NCBI GenBank assembly: GCA_020137815.1 | Contig: CM035355.1 | Location: 2,171,231 to 2,235,230, forward strand | Length of the DNA stretch: 64,000 nucleotides | Origin: Hormiphora californensis | Lineage: Eukaryota > Ctenophora > Tentaculata > Cydippida > Pleurobrachiidae | Direction: 5' to 3' | Part shown: in pieces, positions 1 through 12,436 of the stretch | Numbering within the stretch: position 1 is the first letter of the stretch | Layout: each line of letters starts with the position of its first letter | The notes under the pieces: model-generated | Database searches by the model: none | What the model was told of the DNA's origin: nothing | Seen by the model: only the letters and a program-made list of their open reading frames with translations | Translations under genes and position numbers: made by a program

Positions 1-421
1 ATCCATGCGGCCGCGGGAGAGATGGAGGGATAAGGAATGAAAGCGGCATTTGGCGGTATATCGACGTTAAACAGAGGGCACTTACAAACCCGGTATGATC
101 ATAGCAATGGTAAGTACCCCCGGGCCCACAGTTAATACTATAGCATGTATTGAACTATGATGTTAATAAAAAGGACAGATAAAATGTAGATGAAGCATGG
201 ATTGAAGCACGTTTATAGATCAAAGGAAATATGGTTGAAGTTATCATAGAAAGATACCGTGTCGTGGTACCGCCACTCATAGATATGCTATGAACTAGCC
301 GACTATGCAGGATTATGATAGTTTGTTGGATGGACTATGTGTCTCTACTCTTTAGCCATGTCTTTACTCTTTAGCTGACTAGTTTGATGGGCCGAATCAA
401 ACGGAGGGGAACTAAACATAC

Positions 422-1611
422 CTGGTCTTGTTTGGATTGAGAAAGGGTAGAAGTACTCTTGGGACAGACAAACCAACTCGCAACAATATCGTCGTTACTT
501 GTCTGAAAACAAGATGGGAATTATTCAGAGGAATCAGGAGAAACTTTCGAGAAAAACAGCAGAATGATCAGTTCAATTGAAATGGTGGTCGGAGAAAGAG
601 GTGATCTTGATGAAGAATGATCGTACAAAATCACAAAATGAAAGAGTTTGAAATATATTACAATTGAAGTTGGGGAATCCTCAACACTTGCTTTCGGAAC
701 CAGTCTCTTGTGAAGGTCAGTAAGGGTCGCTGATAGAACTTTGAAACCTTCAGGGGGTGGGAATAATTAGTGGTCACTGTGATTGTTGTAGGACAATTTC
801 TGGCCAAGTGTCACTAATATTTTCAAGATATCTATCAGTGAACAGATATCTATCAGTGAACACACTTCACAGATCAGTAGAACTAGAAGGACACCTGTGT
901 CAAGGTGTGCACGATGTGATGAATACTACACACATGTGTAATACTGCAGTGTGAGAGTGAAGTAAACCAGACACGTGGTAGCCCGTAGTGGCTAGTGTTC
1001 ATTACAACTGATCACGTGACATATATATAACCTGTGATCACAAAATCTCACTGAAAATATCCACCTAAACTGTCTACTGGGATTCATCTCCTTGGCAAGG
1101 GCTCAAGGCGCGGCATTACTACCGACAAGAGGAGGGGCTGCAAGAAACTAAAAAGTATCGCCATGACCCACCTAGACTTGGTCCATCTTGTTTGATCATC
1201 AGCATGTTAGAGTTAACAGAAGGTCTCCGTTTATTTCTCTGTTGGTTACTGGACAGCATTGATCCTCTACCTCCTCTACCTCCCCCGTCATCTAGCATTA
1301 TCTAAAGAGAGAGGATGGGATGGTTAGAATGAAAATATTTTGTCAGCAGAAATTTGTCTAGAGACTCTAGTGTGTGCCCTCTTTTAATTCCCCGGCAGAG
1401 TGAGTTGAGGGAGTAGAGGGTACACAAAAACTTGACGAGCAGAAACTCAAATAGAGGAGTAATAAAGGAAATCTTTCTTTAAAATTCAAATATGGACCTA
1501 TATTTTGGATGTCCAATTTGACCGTACCTCTTTGAGGGCCTGATTGCTGAAGACCTCTGTATCAAGAGCCCTGGATATGTCGAACTTTATTTGGGGCTGC
1601 TGGGAAGGCAT
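422..1611 (-). CDS. Unrecognised gene, 5' part (four exons; 3' end outside window)
   Basis: A chain of four minus-strand exons can be read with closed phases: 1611-1528 (starts with ATG), 1301-1172, 747-662 and 502-422. Donors are GTACGG, GTGGGT, GTAATA and GTATGT; acceptors end in TTTAG, GAAG and TTTTCAG. The conceptual product begins MPSQQPQIKFDISRALDTEV, passes through a Gly/Arg-rich stretch (GGGRGGRG) and a basic segment NKRRPS, and continues to at least 127 residues without a stop. I do not recognise the family. The last visible donor implies further exons below base 422 and probably left of the window; none is convincing in 1-421. The third exon has a weak acceptor (CTGAAG), so the model could be partly wrong. 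Coding nature rests on frame closure only. Confidence 0.45.
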
Positions 1612-2335
1612 CTTCTTCTGCTACCTAAATATAGGAGATGGTACGAGGTCAAAATTAGGAATGCTGGTAAGATATTAGTCGTAAAAATCACTAAAAACAT
1701 CAATTGGGGTGGTGACTGAGAGACTAAATGAAACATCAAGGGAAACTAGCTTGGTAAAGAATTCAACTGTTTATATAACAGAGAGAGAACGACACAAAAG
1801 ACGCCCAAAAGAAGGTGTTTCTTTTGGGTCCAGCCAGCTTATGATAGGTTTTACCCACTGGGTAAATGCATATATATGCGTGACTATAAAATAATATCGC
1901 AGACCAGCTAGAGACAAAAGGCTCTTTTCAAAACGTGATATTTATATGAATGAGTGTCGGAATAAGACAAATATAAAAACTTCTCACGGGATAGTAACTA
2001 GGACAGAATTGGCAAACACCCAAACTGAAAATAACTTTTCGCAAAATGAACGGTCCATGGTGCAGAGTTGGGCAGAGTGAGATAAGAGAGAGTATGGAGG
2101 GGGAGTACCATGGTGATGTCAACCTATAACTTATTATTAAATCAAACCACTCCCCCGCACAAGCCGGTAGTGGAACTTCTGGGCCGGGTTGGTTGGGTTC
2201 TCAAACTTCGAGTAATAATATGAGAAGGAAAAATATCATAAAGGGCGCTAACTTACAATTTGAGAATGAGCTGTAGGACGGAATAAAAATGGCAGAAAAG
2301 ATATTTGAAATTGAGAAAGAAATCGGCGCCAAATA
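1612..2335. other. Intergenic, no gene seen
   Basis: Presumed upstream region of the minus-strand gene starting at 1611. Only short incidental ORFs were found, with no recognisable protein and no clear repeat until the TIR element begins at 2336. Confidence 0.5.
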
Positions 2336-2505
2336 GGGTAGACCGGGGTAATTTGGACGGTTTTGGCATTCAATTGGTATTTCAAGAGCCATTAATTTAC
2401 TTAATCAATTAGTTAGCTACTCAATTTGTGCAACTGAACCTTTATCTTGAGCCTCAGAACAAATTTGAATCGAAAACATAACTTTTAGATAGCTAATTAA
2501 CCTTG

Positions 2506-3793
2506 TTAAGGGTACACCTCGGCAAAATTTTTGTCGAGTGCCCGCTTAGCTCTCCATATGGGGTTGTAGGGCATACCAAGCCGACCTCAAATATGCAATT
2601 TTAGCCCTTAACTCGAATTCATATTTTTGCTACAGCCCCTCAAAGTTGGACCCTAAAAACCGGTTTTTAAGGTCCCTAAATTTTATTTTTAGGGCTAGAA
2701 AACTGAAAATTTGGGGATTTGTAGAGGATACCAAGGTGTATCAGCCCAAACATAAATTTTTTGAAATGGAGCTCAATTTACTGTCTGAGACTATTTTACT
2801 TTTTTTGACTTTGAGGCTATATTTGGACATGTTCCTATGGACCGTTAAGGCTAAAAATTGGATATTTGGTGCTCCTAACAATTGTCAAAGTAGCCACAAA
2901 TTTTCAGGAGGTCCGAATTTGAAATGTGGCCTACAGGTTTCTTTTTGTAAAGCACATATTTTAGGAAAACTTAAAATGGCTATATCTCAAAAACGGTAGG
3001 TCCTAGCGATCTAATTTTGTGCTAAATCGATTCAGCGGGTCCGATTTTGGGGGGGTCGTCTCTTGGACATTTTGCTCTAAGTCTAACCGTTTTTTCAGAA
3101 ATCGTATTTTAAGGTTTGTACATGTTTAGCAGAAATGCTTCTAGCTAGAGCTAATCTTACCTATTTCTGCTAAACATGTACAAACCTTAAAATACGATTT
3201 CTGAAAAAACGGTTAGACTTAGAGCAAAATGTCCAAGAGACGACCCCCCCAAAATCGGACCCGCTGAATCGATTTAGCACAAAATTAGATCGCTAGGACC
3301 TACCGTTTTTGAGATATAGCCATTTTTAGTTTTCCTAAAATATGTGCTTTACAAAAAGAAACCTGTAGGCCACATTTCAAATTCGGACCTCCTGAAAATT
3401 TGTGGCTACTTTGACAATTGTTAGGAGCACCAAATATCCAATTTTTAGCCTTAACGGTCCATAGGAACATGTCCAAATATAGCCTCAAAGTCAAAAAAAG
3501 TAAAATAGTCTCAGACAGTAAATTGAGCTCCATTTCAAAAAATTTATGTTTGGGCTGATACACCTTGGTATCCTCTACAAATCCCCAAATTTTCAGTTTT
3601 CTAGCCCTAAAAATAAAATTTAGGGACCTTAAAAACCGGTTTTTAGGGTCCAACTTTGAGGGGCTGTAGCAAAAATATGAATTCGAGTTAAGGGCTAAAA
3701 TTGCATATTTGAGGTCGGCTTGGTATGCCCTACAACCCCATATGGAGAGCTAAGCGGGCACTCGACAAAAATTTTGCCGAGGTGTACCCTTAA
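2506..3793. repeat. Near-perfect giant inverted repeat (630-bp arms, ~26-bp loop)
   Basis: Positions p and 6299-p pair: the left arm 2506-3136 is the reverse complement of 3163-3793. I noticed one mismatch (near 2969 against 3329). Each arm contains the same 117-aa ORF (2646-2999 plus; 3300-3653 minus), which is a consequence of the palindrome and not evidence of a gene. A transcript from either strand would fold into a dsRNA of more than 600 bp. It sits inside the TIR transposon 2336-5293. Confidence 0.95.
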
Positions 3794-4884
3794 TGAAGGT
3801 AAGTCGGAATATTTTTGATCGCGAGACACGGGGCAATTTGGACTAGTGGCTTCTAGACCAATCACAATGCGCGCATTCAATCACGTGACCGCGACACACC
3901 ACATTGCCCCAGCTGTAAATCTGTGATGTAAATCAGAGCGAGGTTGGGGCTATTTGGACAAACTTAGATTGTAGCCACAGTTTTTGAGATATCGATTTCA
4001 AACTTTTCAGTCATCTAGTAATTTAGTATCCCGTGCTATTTCTTTTTTCAAAATTAGTTAATTAAGTAGTAATTAGCCTAATTAACCAAAAAATTTAGTG
4101 TTCATCAGATCTATATCTATAGGGTGCATTTTCGAAAGCTCAGGATTAGCCTAGTCGATTAGAAAAAGATTTAATCTAATCCCAAATAGGGTTTTTGAGA
4201 AAATCGACATCAAAGATCAAAAAATCACAAATAAAGCTACGGTTTTCAAAGGAATGCTGTTTGTGTTTTCAGGTGCTTACAAGGCCAGAAATTACTATTA
4301 TGGGGATCCAGTCTAATTAATCATGTTAGTGGCCGATTCCCACTCAATGCAATTCCCTGGGGTTACTATAGCAACGGAGTTTGTTACCATAGCAACCGGC
4401 GAATTTGCAGTAATGTACTATTTTCTTGCTCCAAATTCACCCATTACATCCGTATTATTAGACTATCGATTATTTAAACATGATTGTGAGTCACAATGAG
4501 ACATCAGACTACCTTCAGTTACCAGCCAGTCAGGGGCTTTGGTTATCAAATGTATGCCTATTGCTCTAAGTTAGCCTGTAATTTATCCCTTTATTCAGTT
4601 ATATCAGCTGCATATGGATGATTATCATGATAAAACACTACTTTTGGTCATCAAAGCACCAGTCCTAGATATTCTGGAGCACCCTATGAAGTTGGTTTGT
4701 CGAATGCCACACCATGGATTGACTTGTTACCTTGGCATCCAGAGAATTGGTTGTAAAATGCGCCTTTTTTCTATTTTTTTGGTCTATTTACTCAGTTTTA
4801 GCCATCTATATTGATTGAATAGGATAATTATGAAAGCAGGTTGTCTATGGTTACCATAGAAACGAGTATAATGGCGCCATGAGG

Positions 4885-5022
4885 CCAATTTGTATTAACC
4901 AATTTGCCCCATGGGGCAATTTGGTCTAGTCCAAATTGCCCCATGGGGCAATCTGGATTATGACCGAATTGCCCCCGATTTTTTCGTCCGAATTGCCCCA
5001 AATTGTCCGAATTGCCCCGCTT
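4885..5022. repeat. Clustered, inverted GGGGCAATTTGG motifs
   Basis: At least six copies of CCAAATTGCCCC or its complement, some head to head around CCATGG, lie in about 140 bp. The same motif occurs at 3833-3845 and in diverged form at the element's termini. Subterminal motif clusters of this kind often serve as transposase binding sites; that role is an inference here. Confidence 0.7.
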
Positions 5023-5295
5023 CATTAAAATGCCAATTAGCTAATTAAATCGAAAGCTAATGTCATTTTGATGATGAAACTGAATAGAAAAGTATCATAT
5101 TGTGAAATTCTGACCCTTAATTTAAATAATTATCATAATTAAGTTTACCGAAATAGAGTTTAACTTTAAAGTCGTCATTTTTCGTTATTTCACACTAAAC
5201 ACCACAATTTAAAAGTCCCATATAAATCACTAGTCCACATTGCCCCGTCCTGTGACCACATTGCCCCACCGTCCAAATTACCCCGGTCTACCCTA

Positions 5296-6148
5296 TGTAA
5301 ACTCATTTGAAAATCAGATTTGAAAAGCAAATTACTTGTCATTTTCAAGTGGACGCAGGGCAAACTTTGCCAAACCCTCCCAGATAAGAGTGCAGTGTGA
5401 GCTATGTTAGGCAAACTTTGGTATTTCCAAAAAATAAAGTTTAATAAGTCGAAGTCATCTTTTAACTAAAGCCTGATCAGGTATCCTGAATCAATGAGTC
5501 CTGGTAGTCCCACCTGAAATCCCTACCACTAAACGGGGACCACTAAAGTTTTACAAAGCAGACCAAACACTCATTTTTCCATTACTTGCGGTCAGTGGAA
5601 TTGCGAGAGGAGGTAACTTTTAAACATTCAAAACTGGAAGCTCAAAATTGCCGAGAGAGAAAATGAAAAAAAGAGAGGAAGCAATGGAGTAATTTTCTGT
5701 GCACTCATGTGCTTACTACTGTTCCATGTGAAGAATAAACAGGGAATTTAATCAGCGTGCGAATCTCAGATCTGATCATGATGATTAAGATGAAGATATT
5801 TATGAAGGAGCAACCATTCACTTATGAACTCTAATCTACCTCTTCCTTTCTTTTCAAAAACAAACATGCATGCACTCAAAATGCAGCCAGTCGAGAGGAG
5901 ACAATTTAGCATGAAAACAGCCTCAAGCTACATAGAACTCACTACCTTTATATCTCTATCTCTGTATATCTCTCCATCTCTCTATCTCAGAGAGGGAGAG
6001 AGAGAGATAGAGAATGCTCTTTAAAAGGCCGTTCAAACTGCACTGTTGTGTCGGCTGGCTCTAGAACACAGCAGTAAGGCGGCAGTATGGTATTTCAGCA
6101 TGCTTTAACATGAACTCAGTATATCACACAATGAACAGAGGGGGGGGG
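5296..6148. other. Intergenic, no gene seen
   Basis: Only short incidental ORFs and a (GA)n-rich patch near 5990-6013. No protein family or structured repeat was recognised. Confidence 0.5.
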
Positions 6149-6363
6149 AACAGAGTATATCACAAGATGAACAGAGAATATCACAAGATGAACAGAGTAT
6201 ATCACAAGATGAACAGAGTATATCACAAGATGAACAGAGAACATCACAAGATGAACAGAGAATATCACAAGATGAACAGAGAACATCACAAGATGAACAG
6301 AGTATATCACAAGATGAACAGAGAATATCACAAGATGAACAGAGGATGACACAAGATGAACCG
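6149..6363. repeat. 21-bp minisatellite, about 10 copies
   Basis: The unit AATATCACAAGATGAACAGA(G) alternates with variants TATATC and ACATC at its start. Because 21 is divisible by three, long repetitive ORFs appear on both strands (for example 6110-6349), and these are artefacts of the repeat. It lies about 400 bp downstream of the USP39 stop codon. Confidence 0.95.
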
Positions 6364-6745
6364 AGAATGACGGGTTTGTGGGGGAGGAGGATATATTATG
6401 TGGTGTGAGTGGGTATCACGTGATGTGCTGTACTTACAAAAGGAGATGGGGAATAAACCAGATCTTCTGGAACGGTTGTCATCATCATTACTTAGTGGCA
6501 ATTGTCTCATGGTCTTGACAGGGAACTCCATGTTATCATTGAGTACCATTATAGAAGCTAAATAAGGGGCGTGATTATAATCAAGTGTTCCACCATTCCA
6601 TGCACAATAATTTCACGATGAATGCATTGATAAAAAACAGTACAACAAGCACTCATATATAAAGCATACAAGACGCAAACATAAAACATCATACAATGAT
6701 GTATTCCCATTTAAATATTGTCTGACTCCTGCATCACCCCTAAAT

Positions 6746-9485
6746 TCATGGTGACATCCTGTTAGGGTCCACAGAAAAGTCTGCTCGTTCGTAGATCTGA
6801 ATATAACTCTCCGAGAGGGTGATCATCTGAGGCTGCAACTTGGTTACGTGCAGGTCCTGAAAGGGTGGGGGTGTTTACAATTGGAAGATGGGAGAGAGGG
6901 TACACATATGTTTGGTGGTAGAAGGGCATGTGAATTTTTGAGACCAAGGACTACTAGATTTTACTGTTTAGACCTTGTATATCAACAGTGAATACAATCA
7001 ACAACTATTACTATTTACCTGTAATTCGAACCACTGGTTAGCACTGGAGAGATGAAGATGGGTGGAGTATGTACCTCCCTTGGCACGGCCTTCATGGCAA
7101 ATGTTGGACATTAAGTTGTACTCCGTGCTAAACAAGAATTATTTGCATTATGTATACCCATAATGCTGTATTTCCCTGCCCAACTTCAAGGATATAAACT
7201 TTGAGTCAAAGTTTGACAGCCGGCATGAGATCTGGATTGTGCCACGCCTGCTTCTAAGTGGATGCTGATATGTGAGCCGGTAAAGCTGATGGGTTGACTA
7301 ATTAGACTCCAGTTTCAAGGTTATGTGATATCATGTAGTATTCAAGTCGCAGTTCATGCCATTGCCACAACTCAAAAGTGAACACTGTACAGTACAATGA
7401 CGTAGGGCGCGGCGCCAAAGTTATAGACTTTCTTTGAAGTGAAACATAAACGTCCTGTGCGCGCGCGAGTTTCCTGCAGGAGAAGCGCCTCGTGACATCA
7501 TATTTCATCAAAACAATTAATTGATTTGATGAAGGAGCGTTGTCAAGCGTTGTCCGTGACGGACGGACACTTTTAGTTAACTACACAATCTGCTGATTTC
7601 TAAACCCTTTATGATCTTTTTAGCACGTGCGTGCTAAAAACATCATCCCGGGTAAATGCCCTTCGGGCATTCACCCGGGCAGGGAAAAAATAACGTGGTT
7701 TTAAACGTGGATACTGGTTATAAACTTATAGTTTCTATAACCACTAACATTTTCATACACACCCACCCCTTTTATCTCTAAGAAAAGGTCAAAGAGGAAT
7801 ATAACCCCGTTCCCGACGTGACCTCAGGTTTTTTCAGATGTTGACGTCATATAAACCAACAAACCAACAAACAAACAGACATACAAACAAACAAACCCCA
7901 TTTTCTGTATGTTAGCTTACCTCTTGTATTTGTCGGATACTTTGGTCTCAATAAACTCAGCCATATCGAACGAGATGGGGAAATTCACAATCGTAGGATT
8001 CTTTTCGACAAAGAATCTGTTTTCTGTGAATCTGAGAGGAAGGTGTCAATTCTCACCAATATTTTGAACACCCACTAGAACCTATTATAATCGTAAAAAC
8101 ATAATGACAATCCTCCAACTAACCGTTTGACAAATAGAATTAGGTAGCGGGGTAGTTTGGTAATCTCAAATCTCCTCAAGAAAGTTGCATCATAAGTTTT
8201 GTGCTCAATTTCCGTCAGATTGTTGTACTTTTCCAGGAGCTTATAAATTGGAACCTGGCCAGAGAGAGAGAGAGAAGGAATTACCAGGCCAGAAGGGGAC
8301 CATTTGTCATGCAGTTTTGAAATGCCGGTTATGTTTAAAAGATATTGTCGCAAACGTGTTTACTCAGAATCCCCTACTTGTTTACTAATAACCTCACACG
8401 TCATGAATATGATGTAGCAAGAACGCTCTTATCTGCGTCATGAATGACATCATCACTACTGACGTGTATTGTGCACGTGCAAGAAGACTAACCTGTGGAA
8501 TGATATTGTGATCACTATCATCAGCAAAGAGCGGGGCAGCAGGGAGCTCCAACATGAGGTAGAGGAAGGGAGATTTTGTGGAGACCGTCCTGAACTCCTC
8601 TCCAAGACCTCTCTCTCCGGGGGGAGGCACCTTCCTACTGTGGATCACCATCTCACCTATAACAGGGAGAGGGGAGCGGATTTATAGTTACGGGCCCTAA
8701 CAAGTTCACTCTATTGGACACTAATATTGGGATAATAATATTGAGGAGCTGGGTAATAGGGCGTAGATCCCACACGAACTGAACTGAACATGGTTCAAAT
8801 TCCTCTCTGACAAACCTTGAAAAGTATCAAAGACAATGCTTCTCTTCTTGATCTTCCCCCCAGTAAGAGTATAGTGGAGTGAATTTAACAACCATGACAG
8901 AAAGGGAACCGGATCACCCTGTTCGGTGAACTGGAATTTCTTCTTGCTGCACACAACCACCGCTTGAAGCATCTCGTGAGGGGAAATGTGGGATCTGAAG
9001 TTCCGGGGGTTCCATAACTTCCTTACCAGATCACCAAATCTCTGTAAAATACATGGTGTGGTAGGACAAACAAACAAACAAATAAACAAACAAACACATA
9101 GACAAACAAACACAAACCTGAATTAGAGGAAACATGATACTGCCAGGAGGTAGTTTAGTGTTACTGTAGTTCTTTTCGTTTAGGAAGAATTCTCTGATGG
9201 GCATCACGTGACACAACGATATCAATATGACGTTCATGTAATCATTGGCCTGAGGGAGGGGGATAAATTTTATTAGACAATTTTAACCGGTTATCTAAAT
9301 TTTCACAGTACACCGTGACCACCGGTTACAGTGTACTGTGAAAACTTAGACCACTGCAAAAACACTAGTAATTATAAAGTAAAATACCGTTGCAGTGGTA
9401 TGTGAAAAATTAGACACTTTCTAGTCACACGCACACAGTGTGAGCATTACAAACATTACAAACTGAGTGAACGAGATAAAGATTA

Positions 9486-9572
<87 letters not shown>

Positions 9573-9748
9573 GTGTGTGTGAGAGAGAGAGATAGTAAAA
9601 GAGAGAATCGAAGGCAGAGAGGGAAAGCAGATGCAGGACGCTCATTGGCGTGGTGCCATCACGTGACGATCACGTGACCTATAGTTGCAGAGGAGAAGAA
9701 AAGATAAGGGTTAGGGCGTGTGCACTATGCAGTAGTGACTACTGCACA

Positions 9749-9845
<97 letters not shown>

Positions 9846-9851
9846 TTCTCT

Positions 9852-9884
<33 letters not shown>

Positions 9885-11949
9885 ACTCAATCTTTATCTC
9901 TTTCACTCAGTTTGTTTCCAAAATCATCTAATAAAATTAGATGACTGCTTTTACATGCTCTATTACACAACAATAATGTTAAAGATTCTTTCACTTTTAG
10001 GCCTCGCAGGCTCGGCCCAAAAGTACAACTACAGAGCTCGCAGGCTCGCTCGGTAGTTACACTTAGCGTGCCTCGCAGGCTCGGCAGCTAAGTAAAAGGA
10101 TCTACCTCGACCTGTCGGTCTCGGTTCATTATTGTTGTATTTAGAACACTCGGCCTTCGGCCTCGTGCACTAAAAAGTAATAGACCATTTTAACCAGTCA
10201 TCTAATCATATAATAATTAGTAACTTCCAGTCTTAGAGCTATTAGCTCTATTCTTTGTCAGTTTTCAGGCCTTTGAAGAAGATTTTTTCTTTAAATTGAA
10301 CATTTATCTCTCATCGACAGTTGTTTTGTTTTAACAGGGTCGAGCAAGGCAAATCTACAGATCTGTTTACCGATTTTATCAGATTTGGCAGTGTGCTCCG
10401 CAGTGTGTTTTTATCTTACAGCGTGCGCGCGCTAAAGTGTTTGAAAGTCCCTCGCGCGAGCTTTTTTAAATGCTAATAACCAAGAAGAAATACATCGCGC
10501 GCTACGTTTAGTGGGCGAGACCAAAGGAGTTGAGGCACACAAAAGACAGGAATTAGGAGAGAAAGAGAGAGAGAAGAAAAGAGAGGAGGAGAATGTACAC
10601 TTCTCCGATGGTACCTTGATATTGTTGAGTCCCTGAATTCCCTGATAGTAACTGGTTCCATCCAATGCTTTGCAAACTTTTTGATTGGTTCTCAGTGCCA
10701 CAATCTGCACAAGAGAGAGGGGTTTCACATACTCCACCACAGATGACAGAAGACGAAAAAGAGAGGAGTTTCAAAATGAAAGAGGCCCAAAAATGGTCAT
10801 TATTGAAACAGTACCTCTTGTTGTGTGAAGGTTGGTTTCAACACAAACTTGATATCTTCCAGTGTCGCATCAACGATCTCATAGTTATCAGGAAGACAGT
10901 AGAACTTGAGGGTGTGGAGGTTTAGATAGACGTGATGGTTGTTGTGTACACTGTGCGTATAGGCATGTGTGTTCTTGCCTCGACCTGGGGGAGTGTTTAG
11001 CATTACTGAAAACTCCTAATTTACTTGAATACAGGCTGACATACGAACTAAAGACCCTGGGGGCGATTCTGTGTTGCATTTACTATGGAAAATGGGCGAG
11101 TTCAAATGTTGTTTACCTTGGAAGTATTTTCCACAAACAAGACAGGCGTAGATATTCAGGTTAGACAGGGAAATAGAACACAACTGATAAAAAGAAATTC
11201 AGATTTAGCAACTAATGCAAATCACCCAATATTAATTAAAGGAAGACCAACGAAAAGTTGTTCAGACTGTCTCATGTGGCAGTAAATGAACAATTCAAGT
11301 AAGATGGGACACTTTTAAAACCATCAAACCTTCTCGAAATCAAAGTCCAAGATGGACCTCTGGATTGTGTCCAGATAAGGGCAATGTTTGGATTTCCATT
11401 GTCTCTCAGATTCAGAGATTATATGACTTTTATCCTCCTCCTCCTCTTCCACATAGTCTTCATCACTGTTGCATTCCTCTTTTATATCCACCTGTGTAGA
11501 TATAGACCGGGGTGTTGGGATGTGGGCTGCAGGGTATTGAAATGGGGGTACAGGGTGTTGTAATGGGGGGGGGGGGGGGGTACAGGGTGTTGGAATGGGG
11601 GTACAGGGTGTTGTAATGGGGGGGGGGGGTATAGGGTGTTGGAATGGGGGTACAGGGTGTTGGTATAGTTTACTATAATGCCCAAGCTCCTAAATTCAGC
11701 ATGGGTTTCAAAATATTATTGAGAGTGAAAGTGCTCGATCAAGATTCAGCCATGTTGTGTTTCCACACCTACCTTAATTTTAACAATTTCTCCCTCCTCC
11801 TCCTCCTTTTCGACAGGTTCTTGTTTAATCTCCGTGACCTCCCCTTCTTCTCCCTGTGTAATCAAGGGCTTACAATCACCATTCTCCTCCTTGAATTCTG
11901 GCTCTGGTTTCTCATCATGCTCGAGCTTAATCCGTTTGGCTTCTGACAT
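6746..11949 (-). CDS. USP39: USP39/SAD1 homologue, spliceosomal ubiquitin-protease-like protein
   Basis: Twelve exons with closing phases: 11949-11773, 11491-11330, 11183-11117, 10984-10815, 10704-10615, 9249-9118, 9041-8816, 8656-8493, 8254-8124, 8031-7921, 7127-7019, 6856-6746. They give 549 aa (human ~565). Order: acidic N-terminus with KRIKLE, then CPYLDTIQRSILDFDFEK, the ZnF-UBP (YACLVCGKYFQGRGKNTHAY, LNLHTLKFYCLPD), and a USP fold with RKLWNPRNF, ISPHEMLQAVV, TKLPRYLILFVKR, NPTIVNFPI and a C-terminal MITLSESYIQIYER. As in known USP39, the usual catalytic Cys box is absent: the corresponding site reads ANDYMNVILISL, with no Cys. Family knowledge: it acts in U4/U6.U5 tri-snRNP assembly and is not an active protease. 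Introns hold a dispersed repeat (7131-7690), a GA/CT inverted repeat and a G-rich minisatellite. Confidence 0.97.
7131..7690. mobile_element. Dispersed repeat, copy A (in USP39 intron)
   Basis: This segment is a diverged reverse-complement copy of 17435-17930. Shared landmarks are the palindrome TTTTAGCACGTGCGTGCTAAAA, the stretch GTCCGTGACGGACGGAC, the block TGATGAAATATGATGTCA (read on the other strand), and CATTATGTATACCCATAATG near one end. Both copies are bordered by CCCTGCCC. No ORF is shared. Probably a MITE or SINE-like element; its class is unclear. It includes an extra hairpin GGGTAAATGCCCTTCGGGCA at 7650-7675. Confidence 0.7.
9272..10206. repeat. USP39 intron 5: GA/CT inverted repeat and flanking repeats
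   Basis: This intron (9250-10614) contains (GA)n at 9490-9562 and (CT)n at 9753-9842. They are embedded in a larger imperfect palindrome: AAACTGAGTGAACGAGATAA near 9457 faces TTATCTCTTTCACTCAGTTT near 9893. A hairpin of AGTACAC/GTGTACT type sits at 9293-9349. A ~28-bp direct repeat containing TTTTAACC(G/A)G(T) occurs at 9272-9300 and 10178-10206. Three direct copies of CTCGCAGGCTCG lie at about 10003, 10038 and 10072. It looks like a degraded mobile element; the class is unknown. Confidence 0.6.
11515..11665. repeat. G-rich minisatellite in USP39 intron 1
   Basis: Tandem units of TACAGGGTGTTGGAATGGGG, with homopolymer G runs up to 12, separate USP39 exons 1 and 2. The runs of four or more G on the plus strand are potential G-quadruplexes; in the USP39 pre-mRNA (minus strand) they read as C-runs. 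Confidence 0.85.
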
Positions 11950-12436
11950 ATTCTATCGTAAAGTTGAATTTTTATTTTTTAGGGTATCTGGCTTGGATAA
12001 CACAAATGAATTAAAACGAAGTTTATACCGTGTTTTAACGACACAAGATAATTAATGATGAAGATAATAAAAATACATAAAAAATTGAACAAATTCTCGA
12101 GTTGATAAAGAACTCATAAAATATCTCTTTGTAATTTGTCAGCATCTCTCTCTCTCTCTCTCTTCAAGTCATATATTTATCTCCTTTAACTATTTTACCA
12201 CACACATGTGTATAGCTTGAAAGTCGGTTAAGCTTCACGTGTTCAATCCTTGATATAGCTGTCTGGTGCCGATCAGCTCAGCGCTGCCAGACGGTGATAA
12301 AGTGATAATGAAAGCCCGTTTCAGTACAAAATAACAAGAACACATTTCGTGACAGCTCTATGTGTTGTAAGTGCAGCAGCGATTATACGTATTATATCCG
12401 TCGATACAGAAAGGCAGCAATATGACACACACCACA
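11950..12436. other. Short intergenic region upstream of USP39
   Basis: 487 bp between the stop of the next minus-strand gene and the USP39 start. It should hold the USP39 promoter and the 3' UTR of the upstream gene. A short CT run lies at 12147-12162. No TATA box or other clear signal was identified. Confidence 0.5.

Larger units (their letters stand above)
2336..5293. mobile_element. Non-autonomous TIR DNA transposon, ~2.96 kb, TA target site
   Basis: The two ends are inverted copies: on the plus strand the left end reads TAGGGTAGACCGGGGTAATT (2334 onward) and the right end is its reverse complement, finishing at 5295. The match continues for about 28 bp. A TA flanks both sides, which fits a Tc1/mariner-type target duplication, although TA could also belong to the terminus. 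No transposase is visible; the longest ORF (117 aa) occurs identically in both arms of the internal hairpin and has no recognised domain. The element carries a giant internal hairpin (2506-3793) and many copies of a GGGGCAATTTGG motif related to the termini. Family assignment beyond TIR/TA type is not possible by eye. Confidence 0.75.

Noticed and set aside
2646-3653. Two identical 117-aa ORFs on opposite strands
   Set aside because: They are mirror images produced by the palindrome, lack any recognised domain and lie within a non-coding transposon.
6110-6352. Overlapping repetitive ORFs and a superficially CRISPR-like periodic array
   Set aside because: A simple 21-bp tandem repeat without unique spacers; its length being a multiple of three opens all frames.
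9421-9944. Leu/Ser-rich ORFs on both strands
   Set aside because: Translations of (CT)n and (GA)n microsatellites inside a USP39 intron.
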